From CAYUJH01 sp964394585 (lineage in GTDB: Bacteria; Bacteroidota; Bacteroidia; Cytophagales; Flammeovirgaceae): DNA of 50,823 nt. The position numbers and the translations under genes were made by a program. Below the pieces are notes generated by a model, which saw only the letters and a program-made list of their open reading frames with translations, had not been told where the DNA came from and did not search any database. Positions 24,320 to 33,929 of the stretch are shown piece after piece. Position 1 is the first letter of the stretch; each line of letters begins with the position of its first letter. Location: contig CAYMYI010000016.1 of NCBI GenBank assembly GCA_964394585.1, positions 1 to 50,823 of the forward strand, written 5' to 3'.

Positions 24320-26766
24320 AACTGCAAAGGCATGTTCACTTTCTGAGAGTGCAAGGCAATGCTGAGCACCTCGCGGGCGTGTTGTACAAAATGAACCGAA
24401 AACGTTTTTAAATATTCCGCTTTGAGTTCTTCTACATCTTTTCGGTTTTTTTCGCTAAGAATTACCTCGCGGATGCCTGCCCTCCGAGCTGCTAATAATT
24501 TTTCTTTAATGCCCCCTACTGGCAACACCCTGCCACTTAGGGTAATTTCGCCCGTCATAGCGATTTTTGGCTGCACTTTGCGCTGGGTAAATACCGAGGC
24601 GAGCGAAACCAGTAGCGTAATGCCTGCCGAAGGACCATCTTTCGGCACTGCACCAGCAGGAACATGAATGTGTAAATCGTAACGTTCGAAAATGCGGTAA
24701 TCGATTCCTAAAGTATCCGCTTGTGTTTTTAGATAAGAAAGAGCCGTAGATGCCGATTCTTTCATCACATCACCTAATTGCCCTGAAAGCGTGATTTTAC
24801 CCTTGCCTCGGCTCAAACTCGATTCAATGGAAAGGATTTCGCCACCCACAGGCGTCCATGCCAACCCGGTAACAATGCCGGCAATGTCGTTTTGCTGATA
24901 GACTTCTTTATCAAACAAAGGAGCCCCTAATACTTGACTCAAGTGCTCTTGCTTTATTTTGGGTGAATAGTCTTCTTCGAGCACTACACTTTTGGCAGCG
25001 TACCGTGCCACTGCTCCAATTTTTCGCTCTAAGCTTCTTACGCCCGATTCGCGTGTATACGCTTCGATGATATGCTTCAGCGCGTTGGTATCGAGCGATA
25101 GTTGTTTTCCGTTCAACCCATGCTCTTTGCGCTGTTTGGGTATCAAGTGTTTTTTAGCGATTTCCACTTTTTCTTCTAAAGAATACCCATTTATCTCGAT
25201 AATTTCCATCCGATCGAGCAAGGCAGGGTGGAGCGTATCTAATGAGTTAGCCGTAGCAATGAACAATACCTTGGAAAGGTCGTATTCCATTTCGAGGTAA
25301 TTATCCGAAAAGGCGTTGTTCTGCTCGGGGTCGAGCACTTCGAGCAAGGCAGAGGCAGGATCGCCCCGGAAATCAGAACTAATCTTATCAATCTCATCCA
25401 GAATAAAAACAGGGTTTGAGCTATCGGCTTTTTTGATATTTTGCAGAATACGCCCTGGCATAGCTCCTACGTAGGTTTTACGATGTCCTCGAATTTCGGC
25501 TTCGTCTTTCAAGCCCCCTAACGACATCCGCACATACTTACGCCCTAAGGCTTGGGCAATCGATTTTCCCAAAGAGGTTTTACCTACCCCCGGAGGGCCG
25601 TATAGACAAAGGATTGGACCGCGCAAATCGTTTTTTAGCTTTAATACCGCTAGATATTCGATAATACGGTCTTTCACTTTTTCGAGCCCATAATGCGCTT
25701 TATCTAAAATCTTCTGAGCCTTTTTTAAGTCGAAATTGTCTTTTGTGAATTTACTCCAAGGGAGCTCTACTAAAAACTCACAATAGTTAATTTGAACGGG
25801 GTAATCGGGAGCAGCAGGGTTCAGGTGCTGCAATTTTTTGAGTTCTTTCTCAAAATGCTCGGCAACGTGTTGTGGGAGTTTGGCTTTTCGTGCTTTTACC
25901 TTGAGCGATTCTACTTCTTGATCGGGGCCATCTACTCCCAATTCGTCTTGGAGCACTTTCATTTGTTGCCTCAAGAAGTAATCGCGTTGTTGCTGGTCAA
26001 TATCGGAGCTTACCTTCTCATGGATTTCTTGCTTAATCTCCAAAAGTTGAATTTCTCGCAGCATATAGCCTAATAAGCGAGTAGCTTGCGCTGCTCCATC
26101 GAGCATTTCAAGCATTTCTTGTTTTTCTTGTACTTCGGCGTTGATGTTCGAAGAAAGAAAATGGGTAAGGAATGCCGGACTCTCGATGCTCTCTAGAGCC
26201 ATTTGTGCTTCAGAGGGAATCTCCGGATTAAGTTTGATAATCTTCATGGCCGATTCTTTCAACGAATCGATAAATGCCTTTCCTTCTTTAGAGTTTGCTT
26301 TAGGGAAAGACTCCTCCACGAATGTAACCTCGCCAATGAGGTAGGGGTCTTCGCTCACTAATTCTTCGATTTGAAACTTCTTTTTCCCTTGGATTACTAG
26401 CGTGGTGTTTCCATCGGGCAACTTAATCATTTTTAAGATTTTCGCTACGGTGCCAGTATGGAAGAGGTCTTCGAAGCCAGGATCGTCGTGTTGAGGGTTC
26501 TTTTGTGTAACCACTCCTAATGTTTTATCAGACCGCTGTACTTTTTTTATCAGTTTAATCGATTTTTTTCTACCTACCGTAATAGGGATAATTACCCCAG
26601 GGAATAACACTGTATTTCGAATAGGCAATAAAGGGAGTTGCGCCCGAGTACCACTTGGGAAATCGTCTGAATCATCTTCTTGCAGTGGTATTCCCGGTAA
26701 GAGTTGTTCGGAATCGAGGTCTGCAATTTCACTCAAACTCAAAATTGTATCATCAATTGTATTCAT
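24304..26766 (-). CDS. lon: ATP-dependent protease Lon
   Basis: An 820-residue LonA protease. The N-terminal substrate-binding domain begins near LPLLPIRNTVLFPGVIIPI. A coiled-coil region follows, then an AAA+ module with Walker A GPPGVGKTSLG and Walker B VFILDEIDK. The C-terminal serine protease domain has the catalytic serine in PKDGPSAGITLL and the lysine in PVGGIKEKLLAARRAG. Lon degrades damaged and selected regulatory proteins in the cytoplasm. All catalytic elements are present and the length is normal. It converges with the AAA+ gene (16-bp overlap of coding ends, with no room for a terminator between them) and is divergent from the OmpA-family gene. Confidence 0.97.
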   Translation of the reverse strand: MNTIDDTILSLSEIADLDSEQLLPGIPLQEDDSDDFPSGTRAQLPLLPIRNTVLFPGVIIPITVGRKKSIKLIKKVQRSDKTLGVVTQKNPQHDDPGFEDLFHTGTVAKILKMIKLPDGNTTLVIQGKKKFQIEELVSEDPYLIGEVTFVEESFPKANSKEGKAFIDSLKESAMKIIKLNPEIPSEAQMALESIESPAFLTHFLSSNINAEVQEKQEMLEMLDGAAQATRLLGYMLREIQLLEIKQEIHEKVSSDIDQQQRDYFLRQQMKVLQDELGVDGPDQEVESLKVKARKAKLPQHVAEHFEKELKKLQHLNPAAPDYPVQINYCEFLVELPWSKFTKDNFDLKKAQKILDKAHYGLEKVKDRIIEYLAVLKLKNDLRGPILCLYGPPGVGKTSLGKSIAQALGRKYVRMSLGGLKDEAEIRGHRKTYVGAMPGRILQNIKKADSSNPVFILDEIDKISSDFRGDPASALLEVLDPEQNNAFSDNYLEMEYDLSKVLFIATANSLDTLHPALLDRMEIIEINGYSLEEKVEIAKKHLIPKQRKEHGLNGKQLSLDTNALKHIIEAYTRESGVRSLERKIGAVARYAAKSVVLEEDYSPKIKQEHLSQVLGAPLFDKEVYQQNDIAGIVTGLAWTPVGGEILSIESSLSRGKGKITLSGQLGDVMKESASTALSYLKTQADTLGIDYRIFERYDLHIHVPAGAVPKDGPSAGITLLVSLASVFTQRKVQPKIAMTGEITLSGRVLPVGGIKEKLLAARRAGIREVILSEKNRKDVEELKAEYLKTFSVHFVQHAREVLSIALHSQKVNMPLQFQLED

Positions 26767-27079
26767 TGCCTTGGGAGTATCGTTTTGTAATTACCAAACA
26801 CACAAATCAAAAGCTGTTTTATATAAGGGATCGTTGGCTTTTCTTTTTGGAAAAGAAGCGACGGAGAAAACGCGACGGTATCAACAAAGAAGTTAAGTGA
26901 ACTAAGCGGAAGTTTCCTGAAGTAGTTAGAACAGAATCCCCATCTGAAATTGTTACTTTTACCAAATAGTAAGTTGCCATACGATTTACGTATAAGCGTG
27001 CAAAAGTACAAAAAACAGTGGGGTATTGGTATCGCCAAAAGATTCAAACATCTTGAGGTTAATTTGTTGAGGTTACAAA
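26767..27079. other. Intergenic region between divergent lon and OmpA-family genes
   Basis: This 313-bp stretch separates two divergently transcribed genes and must hold both promoters. It is AT-rich and no frame in it looks coding. A TTACTTTTA stretch near 26953 is a weak match to the Bacteroidota TAnnTTTG -7 element for the rightward gene. I see no structured RNA or repeat. Confidence 0.4.
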
Positions 27080-29140
27080 ATGAAAACACGTCAGTCTATC
27101 ACATTTCTTGGAGTTTTTACCCTGTGGTGGGTGTGTTTCCTTGCTGGGGGTGTTTTGTATGCTCAAGAGCCGGAAAAAGAAGAGAAAAAACCGAAGCGAG
27201 GGGTTGAAAAAGATGCTCTCATCATCCAAGATTTCGTCCCTACCGATACCACCTCTGTACTGCAAAAGCCTGGCATCGACTTCCCGAACGTGAACGTAAT
27301 CCCTTACTACTACCAGCCGGCATTACTTGCCCGCATTGAGCGCTATCGCCTCAACCAACAATGGAAGCCTATGTTTAATGTGCTATATCGGTATGTAAGC
27401 AACTTTGGTATTGAAAATTTTAAAGATATGAGCATGGTTTGGCAGTTAGCAGGCGTTTCTGAATACCTTGGGAAAGAAAAACTCACCAAAGATTTGTATA
27501 GGCTTATCATTAAACATCACCGGGGCGAAATTAAAGAAGCCTTGCAATACTACGACTCCCTTACCCAATTTGAGCAAGACCTGTATGCCGAACTCGATTA
27601 CTATTTTCATATGGTAGAGCGTCGAAAATCGGTAGATACGCTGCTGCCCCCTCAAGATGTGCTCTTGAATATGGGCTCGTTGGTAAACTCAGAATACGAC
27701 GACTACGCCGTTACCGTAACCGGCGAAAATGATAACACCATCTATTTTTCTTCGAAACGCAACCGAACTCCTAGCAACGAGATGGTATTTGCCAACCCTA
27801 GCAGCACAGCTCCCTACAACGAAGATTTGTACATGGCGCAACGCGATGAATATGGTGAGTGGGGCGAAGCACAGCCGCTTACGTCGCTCAACACCCAATA
27901 CAACGAAGGCTCCCCTTGCTTAAGCCCCGATGGGCAAACTTTGATTTTCGTACGCTGCAATAACCCGGAAAGCTATGGCGATTGCGATTTGTACGAAGCC
28001 AAACGCCTAGACGACGGTCAGTGGGCGCGTGCTGTAAACATGGGTGCTGAAATTAACAGTGCCGTTTGGGATTCTCATCCGGCGTTTTCAGTTACCGGCG
28101 ATACCCTCTACTTTTCTTCGGCACGTGCCGGTGGATTTGGCGGTACCGATTTGTATTTCAGCATCCGCCACAAAAGTGGCGGGTGGCTTCCTCCCCTCAA
28201 TATGGGCCCCATCATTAATACAAGAGGGAAAGAAGTAAGCCCTTTTCCCCACCCCCGCTATAACGTATTGTACTTCAGTTCTGATAACCACCTAGTAAAC
28301 TTTGGAGGGTTCGATATTTTCAAAAGCTTTAATGTGAACGGGAAGTGGGGCGAACCTAAAAACGTAGGGCCTTTGGTAAATGGAGAAGGCGATGAAATAT
28401 ATTTCTCGATTGATACTGAATCGCTATGGCTTTTTTATGCGAAATCGGTGGATGAGGGAGGTAAAAACCTAGATTTGCACTCGTTCCAACTACCTATGGA
28501 AGCCAAGCCGAACAACATCGTTACGTTTACAGGGATGGTGGTAGAGCCGGTAACCGGCGAGGTGTTTCAAGGGATTGTTACGATTGTAGATATGACAGAG
28601 GGCACCGAAGTAGCCCCCAAAGAAATTCGCGAAGACGGTACATTTCAGTTTGAGCTAATCAACCACCGAGAATATTTAGTAATTATAGAAGGTGATAATT
28701 TTTTTAACATCAATGAATTGTTCCACATCAACGGCGATACTACGGTACAATTCGATGCCGTACCGGTTAAAAATATCGTTTTCAATTCTATCGATTTTGA
28801 GTCGGGCAGCAGCGAACTACTCCCCGAAATGGAAAACAACCTACACCTTGTGATCGATTTCCTAGCCGATCACCCTGCCTATAACGTAAAAGTAATTGGG
28901 CATACCGATTCCGACGGCGATCCTAAGATGAACCTAGAGCTTTCGCAAGACCGTGCCAATGCCATTAAAAGCTATATTATTTCGTACGGAGGGTTTCATC
29001 CTTCGCGCGTAGAAGCCATAGGAAAGGGCTCTTCAGAGCCTATCATCTTAGAGCAAAAAACAGAAAAAGATAAAAAAATCAATCGCCGCGTTGAGTTTAA
29101 AATTTTCCCCAATAACTCAGAAGCTGAAAGCGAATTCTAA
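27080..29140 (+). CDS. OmpA family protein with PD40 repeats
   Basis: A 686-residue envelope protein. Residues 1-29 are a signal peptide (a hydrophobic run ending in GVLYAQ). Residues about 60-190 are helical, TPR-like. About 200-480 contain PD40/WD40-like beta-propeller blades with repeated YFSSxR and SPDGQTLIFV patterns. About 487-565 are a small beta domain that may be carboxypeptidase-regulatory-like. Residues about 575-680 are an OmpA peptidoglycan-binding domain (FESGSSELLPEME, VIGHTDSDGDP, LSQDRANAIKSY and RVEAIGKGSSEPI). Bacteroidota encode many such proteins linked to gliding, type IX secretion or envelope integrity, with PorE as a related layout. It starts 313 bp from lon and may be co-transcribed with the histidine kinase 35 bp downstream. 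Confidence 0.88.
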   Translation: MKTRQSITFLGVFTLWWVCFLAGGVLYAQEPEKEEKKPKRGVEKDALIIQDFVPTDTTSVLQKPGIDFPNVNVIPYYYQPALLARIERYRLNQQWKPMFNVLYRYVSNFGIENFKDMSMVWQLAGVSEYLGKEKLTKDLYRLIIKHHRGEIKEALQYYDSLTQFEQDLYAELDYYFHMVERRKSVDTLLPPQDVLLNMGSLVNSEYDDYAVTVTGENDNTIYFSSKRNRTPSNEMVFANPSSTAPYNEDLYMAQRDEYGEWGEAQPLTSLNTQYNEGSPCLSPDGQTLIFVRCNNPESYGDCDLYEAKRLDDGQWARAVNMGAEINSAVWDSHPAFSVTGDTLYFSSARAGGFGGTDLYFSIRHKSGGWLPPLNMGPIINTRGKEVSPFPHPRYNVLYFSSDNHLVNFGGFDIFKSFNVNGKWGEPKNVGPLVNGEGDEIYFSIDTESLWLFYAKSVDEGGKNLDLHSFQLPMEAKPNNIVTFTGMVVEPVTGEVFQGIVTIVDMTEGTEVAPKEIREDGTFQFELINHREYLVIIEGDNFFNINELFHINGDTTVQFDAVPVKNIVFNSIDFESGSSELLPEMENNLHLVIDFLADHPAYNVKVIGHTDSDGDPKMNLELSQDRANAIKSYIISYGGFHPSRVEAIGKGSSEPIILEQKTEKDKKINRRVEFKIFPNNSEAESEF

Positions 29141-29175
29141 CATTCCTTAAGGTATTTTTCTATTTCGTTTTATAT

Positions 29176-30363
29176 ATGCGTACGCTCGATATTTACCAAA
29201 ACCAAAGCAAAATAAAATGGGTAATCGCCGGTTTAGGGTTATTACTCAGTGTAATTTCGTTGTTTTATTCGAATTGGCTTGCTCAGCAGGTTTCGCAGCA
29301 AGAGAAGGTCTACATGAAACTTTTTGCGAGTACCCAAGAGTTTGTTACAAATCCTCGAAAAGAAAACGACTTATCGTTTCTACTTACCGAAATTGTGGAA
29401 GCAAACGCATCGATCCCGGTAATTTTAGCCGACGACACCCAAACACCGCTCTACCATCGCAATATTGACCTATCGCCTCTGCTTTCAGACGAGGCTAAAG
29501 ATAAGATTTTGACAGAACGGCTCCGCCATATGGCAAGCATACACGAACCGATCAAAGTACAACTGGGCGAAAATTGGCAACAGTACATTTATTATGACGA
29601 CTCAGACATCATCCGGCAAATTCGGTTTTATCCGTTTGTGCAACTCCTTGTAATAGGCTTTATAGCTGCACTCGCCTACCTAACGTTTACTACCTCGAAA
29701 CGCTCGGAACAAAACCGCGTGTGGGCCGGACTCGCTAAAGAAACTGCCCACCAACTAGGTACACCCATCTCTTCGCTTATGGCTTGGGTAGAGTTTTTCA
29801 GAACCGAACCCAACACTTACGACGAAAGTATTATCGAAGAATTGGAAAAAGACATCCAACGGTTGCAAATCATTACCGATCGTTTTTCAAATATTGGTTC
29901 TACACCTAATTTTCAGGCGGAAGATGTCCCCAATGCCATTCGGCATATTGTCCACTACCTGGAAAAACGCATTTCTACGAAAGTACAAATTAATGTAACC
30001 CCCAAGTTTGGGCAGAAACTCGTAGCGCAACTCAACCGCCCTTTATTCGAGTGGGTCATCGAAAACCTCTGTAAAAATGCCGTAGACGCCATGAATGGCA
30101 TAGGAAAAATCGATATCTACATTCGCAATGCGAAAGATGACCGCATGGTGGAAATTGATATTTGCGATACAGGCAAGGGGATTCCTAAGTCGAAACTCAA
30201 AGCTGTATTTCAGCCAGGTTATACCACCAAAAAACGCGGTTGGGGCTTGGGGCTTACGTTAGTGAAACGCATTATAGAACACTACCACCGAGGTAAAATT
30301 TTTGTGAAACGCTCCGACGCCGAACATGGAACCACTTTCCGAATTTTATTACCCAAACCTTAA
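29176..30363 (+). CDS. Sensor histidine kinase
   Basis: A 395-residue membrane kinase. Transmembrane helices at about residues 14-35 and 154-172 flank a periplasmic sensor segment of about 120 residues with no recognised fold. The dimerisation domain has WAGLAKETAHQLGTPISSL with the phospho-acceptor His192. The ATPase domain shows the N box ENLCKNAVDAM, G1 DTGKGIP, F box FQPGYTT and G2 GWGLGL. No receiver domain is attached and no response regulator is adjacent; the LytTR regulator 1.75 kb downstream, beyond yraN and recA, is a possible but unproven partner. The yraN gene follows after 9 bp. Confidence 0.92.
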   Translation: MRTLDIYQNQSKIKWVIAGLGLLLSVISLFYSNWLAQQVSQQEKVYMKLFASTQEFVTNPRKENDLSFLLTEIVEANASIPVILADDTQTPLYHRNIDLSPLLSDEAKDKILTERLRHMASIHEPIKVQLGENWQQYIYYDDSDIIRQIRFYPFVQLLVIGFIAALAYLTFTTSKRSEQNRVWAGLAKETAHQLGTPISSLMAWVEFFRTEPNTYDESIIEELEKDIQRLQIITDRFSNIGSTPNFQAEDVPNAIRHIVHYLEKRISTKVQINVTPKFGQKLVAQLNRPLFEWVIENLCKNAVDAMNGIGKIDIYIRNAKDDRMVEIDICDTGKGIPKSKLKAVFQPGYTTKKRGWGLGLTLVKRIIEHYHRGKIFVKRSDAEHGTTFRILLPKP

Positions 30364-30372
30364 AGCTCTGCT

Positions 30373-30726
30373 ATGGCAACACATCATGCTATCGGTAAAT
30401 ATGGAGAAAAGCTCGCCGCTGAGTTTCTTAAGAAAAAAGGTTTCCATATTGTGGCGACAAACTATCGGTTCGGCAAAGCCGAAATTGACATCATAGCTCA
30501 GCAAAACGATTTACTGGTGTTTGTGGAAGTGAAAACGCGAAAAAATCATCTGTTTGGCACACCAGAAGCCTTTGTTTCCGAAGCACAAGCCGAACGGATT
30601 TTCGAGGCTGCCGAAGCCTACCAAGATGCACATGAAGGCGATTATCAAATTCGGTTCGACATCATCAGTATTTCGGGCACACCACCCAACTGCGCAGTAG
30701 AACACTTCACCGACGCATTCTTTTAA
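30373..30726 (+). CDS. yraN: YraN family protein (UPF0102)
   Basis: A 117-residue YraN/UPF0102 protein, an endonuclease-like fold related to the Holliday-junction resolvase superfamily. Motifs are HHAIGKYGEKLAAEFLKKKG, the acidic core AEIDIIAQQNDLLVFVEVKTR with the E-x-K pattern of this nuclease fold, and FDIISI near the end. The length is normal. Its cellular role is not established, though a link to DNA processing is assumed for the family. It follows the histidine kinase by 9 bp and precedes recA by 142 bp. Confidence 0.9.
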   Translation: MATHHAIGKYGEKLAAEFLKKKGFHIVATNYRFGKAEIDIIAQQNDLLVFVEVKTRKNHLFGTPEAFVSEAQAERIFEAAEAYQDAHEGDYQIRFDIISISGTPPNCAVEHFTDAFF

Positions 30727-30868
30727 CAAAGCCTTTTTTCAGTGCGTAAATCCCTTACGAACCAGCGCCTTTTCTTTGAAGTACCGTTGTGAACCGCATA
30801 TTGATTCGTTGCTATTGCTATTATAGGATCATGCGGGCAATCTTTCACCAAAAAAATTGTAATTTGTC

Positions 30869-31945
30869 ATGTCGAATTCCACACCCGATAATTTAGTAAC
30901 ACACGTTATGACTAAAGAAGAGAAAAACGAAAAACTGAAGTCGCTCGAAACGACTATCTCTAAGCTCGAAAAAACGTACGGAAAGGGCACAATCATGCGC
31001 CTGAACGACGAAAACGTAGTCAATATACCGGCAATTTCTACCGGTTCGCTCAGCCTTGATATGGCATTAGGGGTGGGCGGTCTGCCTCGTGGTAGAGTGG
31101 TAGAAATTTATGGACCGGAGTCGTCGGGGAAAACCACCCTCGCGCTGCATACCATTGCTGAAGCCCAAAAATTAGGCGGTATTGCTGCTTTTGTAGATGC
31201 TGAGCACGCCTTCGATAAACTTTATGCCGAAAAGTTAGGGATTGATTTGGATAACCTGCTGATTTCGCAACCCGACCATGGAGAACAAGCCCTCGAAATT
31301 ACCGAGCAACTAGTCCGCAGCGCAGCTATCGATATTATCGTGGTTGACTCCGTAGCCGCGCTAGTTCCTAAAGCCGAACTCGAAGGGGAAATGGGCGATA
31401 GCAAAATGGGTTTGCAAGCTCGGCTAATGTCGCAAGCCTTGCGAAAGCTTACCGGTGTTATCAATAAAACCAATTGCGTTTGTATTTTCATTAATCAATT
31501 ACGCGAAAAAATTGGGGTAATGTTTGGGAACCCTGAAACCACTACGGGTGGGAATGCACTGAAATACTACTCTTCGGTACGGCTCGATATCCGCCGTATT
31601 GGCGCTATTAAAGAAGGTGCCGACAAGATAATTGGAAACCGTACTCGCGTAAAAGTGCAAAAAAACAAAGTGGCTCCGCCCTTCAAACAAGTAGAATTTG
31701 ATATTCTATATGGAGAAGGTATTTCAAAGGCAGGAGAAGTGCTCGATATGGCAGTAGAGTTAGATATTATAAAAAAGGCTGGTTCATGGTTCTCTTATAA
31801 GAGTGGCAAATTGGGGCAGGGTAGGGAAACCGTTAAAGATCTTATCAAAGATAATCCCGAGCTAATGGACGAACTCGAAACTAAGATCAAAGCGCTTATC
31901 AATGGGGAAGAACTCCCCGAAGAACCTGCCGAAGAAAAAGAGTAA
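30869..31945 (+). CDS. recA: Recombinase RecA
   Basis: A 358-residue RecA recombinase, which forms filaments on single-stranded DNA, catalyses strand exchange and stimulates LexA-type self-cleavage. Key segments are LEKTYGKGTIMRLND, Walker A GPESSGKTT at residues 82-90, DAEHAFD, the Walker B strand IIVVDSVAALVPKAELEGEMGD and the L2-loop region KIGVMFGNPETTTGGNALK. The tail is acidic (ELPEEPAEEKE), as usual. The first ATG is used; an internal ATG at 30908 (MTKEEKNEKL) would drop 13 poorly conserved residues and cannot be excluded. A terminator follows. Confidence 0.97.
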   Translation: MSNSTPDNLVTHVMTKEEKNEKLKSLETTISKLEKTYGKGTIMRLNDENVVNIPAISTGSLSLDMALGVGGLPRGRVVEIYGPESSGKTTLALHTIAEAQKLGGIAAFVDAEHAFDKLYAEKLGIDLDNLLISQPDHGEQALEITEQLVRSAAIDIIVVDSVAALVPKAELEGEMGDSKMGLQARLMSQALRKLTGVINKTNCVCIFINQLREKIGVMFGNPETTTGGNALKYYSSVRLDIRRIGAIKEGADKIIGNRTRVKVQKNKVAPPFKQVEFDILYGEGISKAGEVLDMAVELDIIKKAGSWFSYKSGKLGQGRETVKDLIKDNPELMDELETKIKALINGEELPEEPAEEKE

Positions 31946-31978
31946 ATCGTATACTCACGGCTACATTACATCAAATGT

Positions 31979-32009
31979 AAACCCGAAGGAGAACTCTTTC
32001 GGGTTTTTT
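31979..32009 (+). terminator. Rho-independent terminator of recA
   Basis: A 9-bp stem (AAACCCGAA at 31979-31987 and TTCGGGTTT at 31998-32006) with a 10-base loop runs into a T tract ending at 32009, about 35 bp after the recA stop. Confidence 0.85.
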
Positions 32010-32115
32010 ATTGAGCTATCTTGCCGATAATGTAAAAGGTGTAAACACCGCCCTACTTTTTTTGTAGATTAAATCGTTTGTTATCATTTCGTTGTAGGGT
32101 AAAAAACTCAAGTTT

Positions 32116-32844
32116 ATGATGAAAGTAATTATTGTAGATGATGAACGCCTCGCACGTACTGGGCTGCGTTCTCTTCTTGAAAAATTTGATGATTTAGAAA
32201 TTGTAGAAGAAGCAGCCAATGCAGATGATGCCTTCGAAAAGATTGAGCATCACAAACCCAATTTGCTATTCCTCGATATCCAAATGCCAGAAAAAACAGG
32301 GTTCGATTTATTAGAAATGCTTCCTACTGTACCCGAGGTCATCTTTACCACAGCATACGACGAGTACGCACTCAAAGCATTTGAAATTAATGCCCTAGAC
32401 TATCTAATGAAACCTATCGACCCCAAACGGTTGGAAGAAGCTATGCGAAAAGTGCGGGAAGTATTTGCTAAAAAAAACAATCAAAAGCCGGCAAAACCAT
32501 CGGGTAAACTTTCCGAAAACGATCAAGTGTTTGTAAAAGATGGTGAAAAGTGCTGGTTTGTAAAACTTACCGACATCAGCTTGTTTGAATCGGAAGGCAA
32601 CTATGTGAAAGTGTATTTTAAAGAAAACCGCCCTTTAATTCACCGCTCGCTCAATGCACTCGATGAGCGGCTCGACGATAAACTATTTTTTAGAGCGAGT
32701 CGCAAGTACATTATTAATTTAAAATGGATTGATAAAATAGAGCCCTGGTTCAACGGTGGGCTGATGGTGAAGCTGCAAGGCGGGCAACGCATTGAAATTT
32801 CGCGTAGGCAAGCTGCAAAGTTTAAAGAGAAATTAAGCCTTTGA
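32116..32844 (+). CDS. LytTR-family response regulator
   Basis: A 242-residue LytT/AlgR-type regulator. The receiver domain (1-120) contains VIIVDDERLAR with the acidic pocket, LLFLDIQMPEKTGFD with the phospho-acceptor Asp54, the TTAYDEYAL switch threonine region and the LMKPID lysine. The LytTR DNA-binding domain (about 140-242) has DISLFESEGNYVKVYF, LIHRSLNALDERL, FFRASRKYIINL and GQRIEISRRQAAKFKE. It is not adjacent to a LytS-type 7TM kinase, so its partner is unknown. A gap of 171 bp and a terminator separate it from recA, and it is followed by the crtW-like gene. Confidence 0.93.
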   Translation: MMKVIIVDDERLARTGLRSLLEKFDDLEIVEEAANADDAFEKIEHHKPNLLFLDIQMPEKTGFDLLEMLPTVPEVIFTTAYDEYALKAFEINALDYLMKPIDPKRLEEAMRKVREVFAKKNNQKPAKPSGKLSENDQVFVKDGEKCWFVKLTDISLFESEGNYVKVYFKENRPLIHRSLNALDERLDDKLFFRASRKYIINLKWIDKIEPWFNGGLMVKLQGGQRIEISRRQAAKFKEKLSL

Positions 32845-32905
32845 ATGAAACCCTACTCGTAAGAAGTAGTTTTACTAGTAATTATACTAGAAGAAACTTT
32901 GATAT

Positions 32906-33604
32906 ATGAAGCCGCAAGGAACAAAAGGGGTTGTTATTGCTCTTTCTATTTTATTTGCCTGGACTGCCTCCACAGCACTGCTGTTATTTTCTTCTCTTGC
33001 ATGGTACAATCCTTTTAATTGGCTGGCAGTACTTTGGCAAACGCACTTGTTTACCGGGCTTTTTATTACCGCACACGATGCCATGCATCACACAGTTTCA
33101 GCAAATCGTAGGCTCAATCATTTCATTGGGAAGGTTTGCGCGTTGCTGTTTATGTTCAATCGCTACAATCACTTGTATAAAAAGCACCACGAACACCATC
33201 GATTTGTGGCGAGTGAACACGACCCGGACTACCACCACAGCGGTCATTTTTTACGTTGGTATCTGAGTTTTATAAAGCAGTATGTTTCGGTGTGGCAAAT
33301 TGTTTGGGTGGCAGTTTTATTCAACCTCCTATTGCTATTTTTTCCAGAGCCTAACTTAGTTCTTTTTTGGGTGCTTCCTTCTTTCCTATCCACACTGCAA
33401 CTATTTTACTTTGGCACCTACCTACCCCATAAGCACGAGCATAACAGCACGGATGCCTACAAAGCCAAAAGTCAAAAAAGAAATCATTTTTGGGCCTTTC
33501 TCTCGTGTTATTTTTTTGGGTATCATTATGAACACCATCGGTTTCCGGGTACTCCTTGGTGGCAGCTTTACAAACGGAAAGAAGAAGTTGATTTACAACA
33601 TTAA
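32906..33604 (+). CDS. crtW: CrtW-like beta-carotene ketolase / membrane di-iron desaturase
   Basis: A 232-residue membrane protein of the fatty-acid-desaturase superfamily, closest in layout to bacterial CrtW 4-ketolases. The histidine clusters are HDAMHH at 57-62, HHEHH at 94-98 and HYEHH at 207-211. The segments FYFGTYLPHKHEH and FLSCYFFGYHYEHHRFP with PWWQL resemble the C-terminal ketolase signature. Four hydrophobic segments place it in the inner membrane. CrtW adds keto groups to beta-ionone rings, giving canthaxanthin or astaxanthin precursors. No other crt genes are in the window. A related fatty-acid desaturase is the main alternative. A two-way terminator separates it from atpC. Confidence 0.82.
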   Translation: MKPQGTKGVVIALSILFAWTASTALLLFSSLAWYNPFNWLAVLWQTHLFTGLFITAHDAMHHTVSANRRLNHFIGKVCALLFMFNRYNHLYKKHHEHHRFVASEHDPDYHHSGHFLRWYLSFIKQYVSVWQIVWVAVLFNLLLLFFPEPNLVLFWVLPSFLSTLQLFYFGTYLPHKHEHNSTDAYKAKSQKRNHFWAFLSCYFFGYHYEHHRFPGTPWWQLYKRKEEVDLQH

Positions 33605-33640
33605 ATAAAAAAAGCTATCCTAAAAGGATAGCTTTCTTGT
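33605..33640. terminator. Bidirectional terminator between crtW and atpC
   Basis: A perfect 10-bp stem (AAAGCTATCC at 33611-33620 and GGATAGCTTT at 33626-33635) with a 5-base loop lies between the convergent crtW and atpC genes. On the minus strand it runs into seven or more Ts, so it suits atpC best. The plus-strand T run is weaker. Confidence 0.85.
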
Positions 33641-33660
33641 TATAGTATGATTGAATCTAA

Positions 33661-33906
33661 TTATGAGTCAACAGATTCTGCTAAAATCACTATTTTATTA
33701 TCAAGCATTTCGAGAATACCCCCATCAATTTGTATAGTTTCTTCTCCTTTGTTACTTCTGATTCGCACCGGTCCTTCAGCTAATGTACTGATAATCGGGG
33801 CGTGATTATTCAAAATTTCAAAGGAACCTTCTGTACCGGGGACCTGTACTCCTTGTACTTCTCCCTCAAATACTTGTTTATCTGGTGTAACAATGCTGAG
33901 TTGCAT
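33661..33906 (-). CDS. atpC: F1F0 ATP synthase epsilon subunit (short form)
   Basis: An 81-residue epsilon subunit of F-type ATP synthase. MQLSIVTPDKQVFEGEV opens the beta-sandwich, GSFEILNNHAPIISTL is the conserved rotor-contact loop and IQIDGGILEMLDNKIVIL the final strands. The two C-terminal helices that form the inhibitory arm in E. coli (about 50 residues) are absent, which is usual for Bacteroidota epsilon subunits. It lies 23 bp downstream of atpD on the same strand. Confidence 0.94.
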   Translation of the reverse strand: MQLSIVTPDKQVFEGEVQGVQVPGTEGSFEILNNHAPIISTLAEGPVRIRSNKGEETIQIDGGILEMLDNKIVILAESVDS

Positions 33907-33929
33907 ATCTAACTACTTTAAGGGTTTTC

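Noticed and set aside
29176..32844. Histidine kinase and LytTR regulator as one two-component system.
   Set aside because: recA, yraN and a strong terminator lie between them and the kinase is not of the LytS type, so pairing is unsupported.
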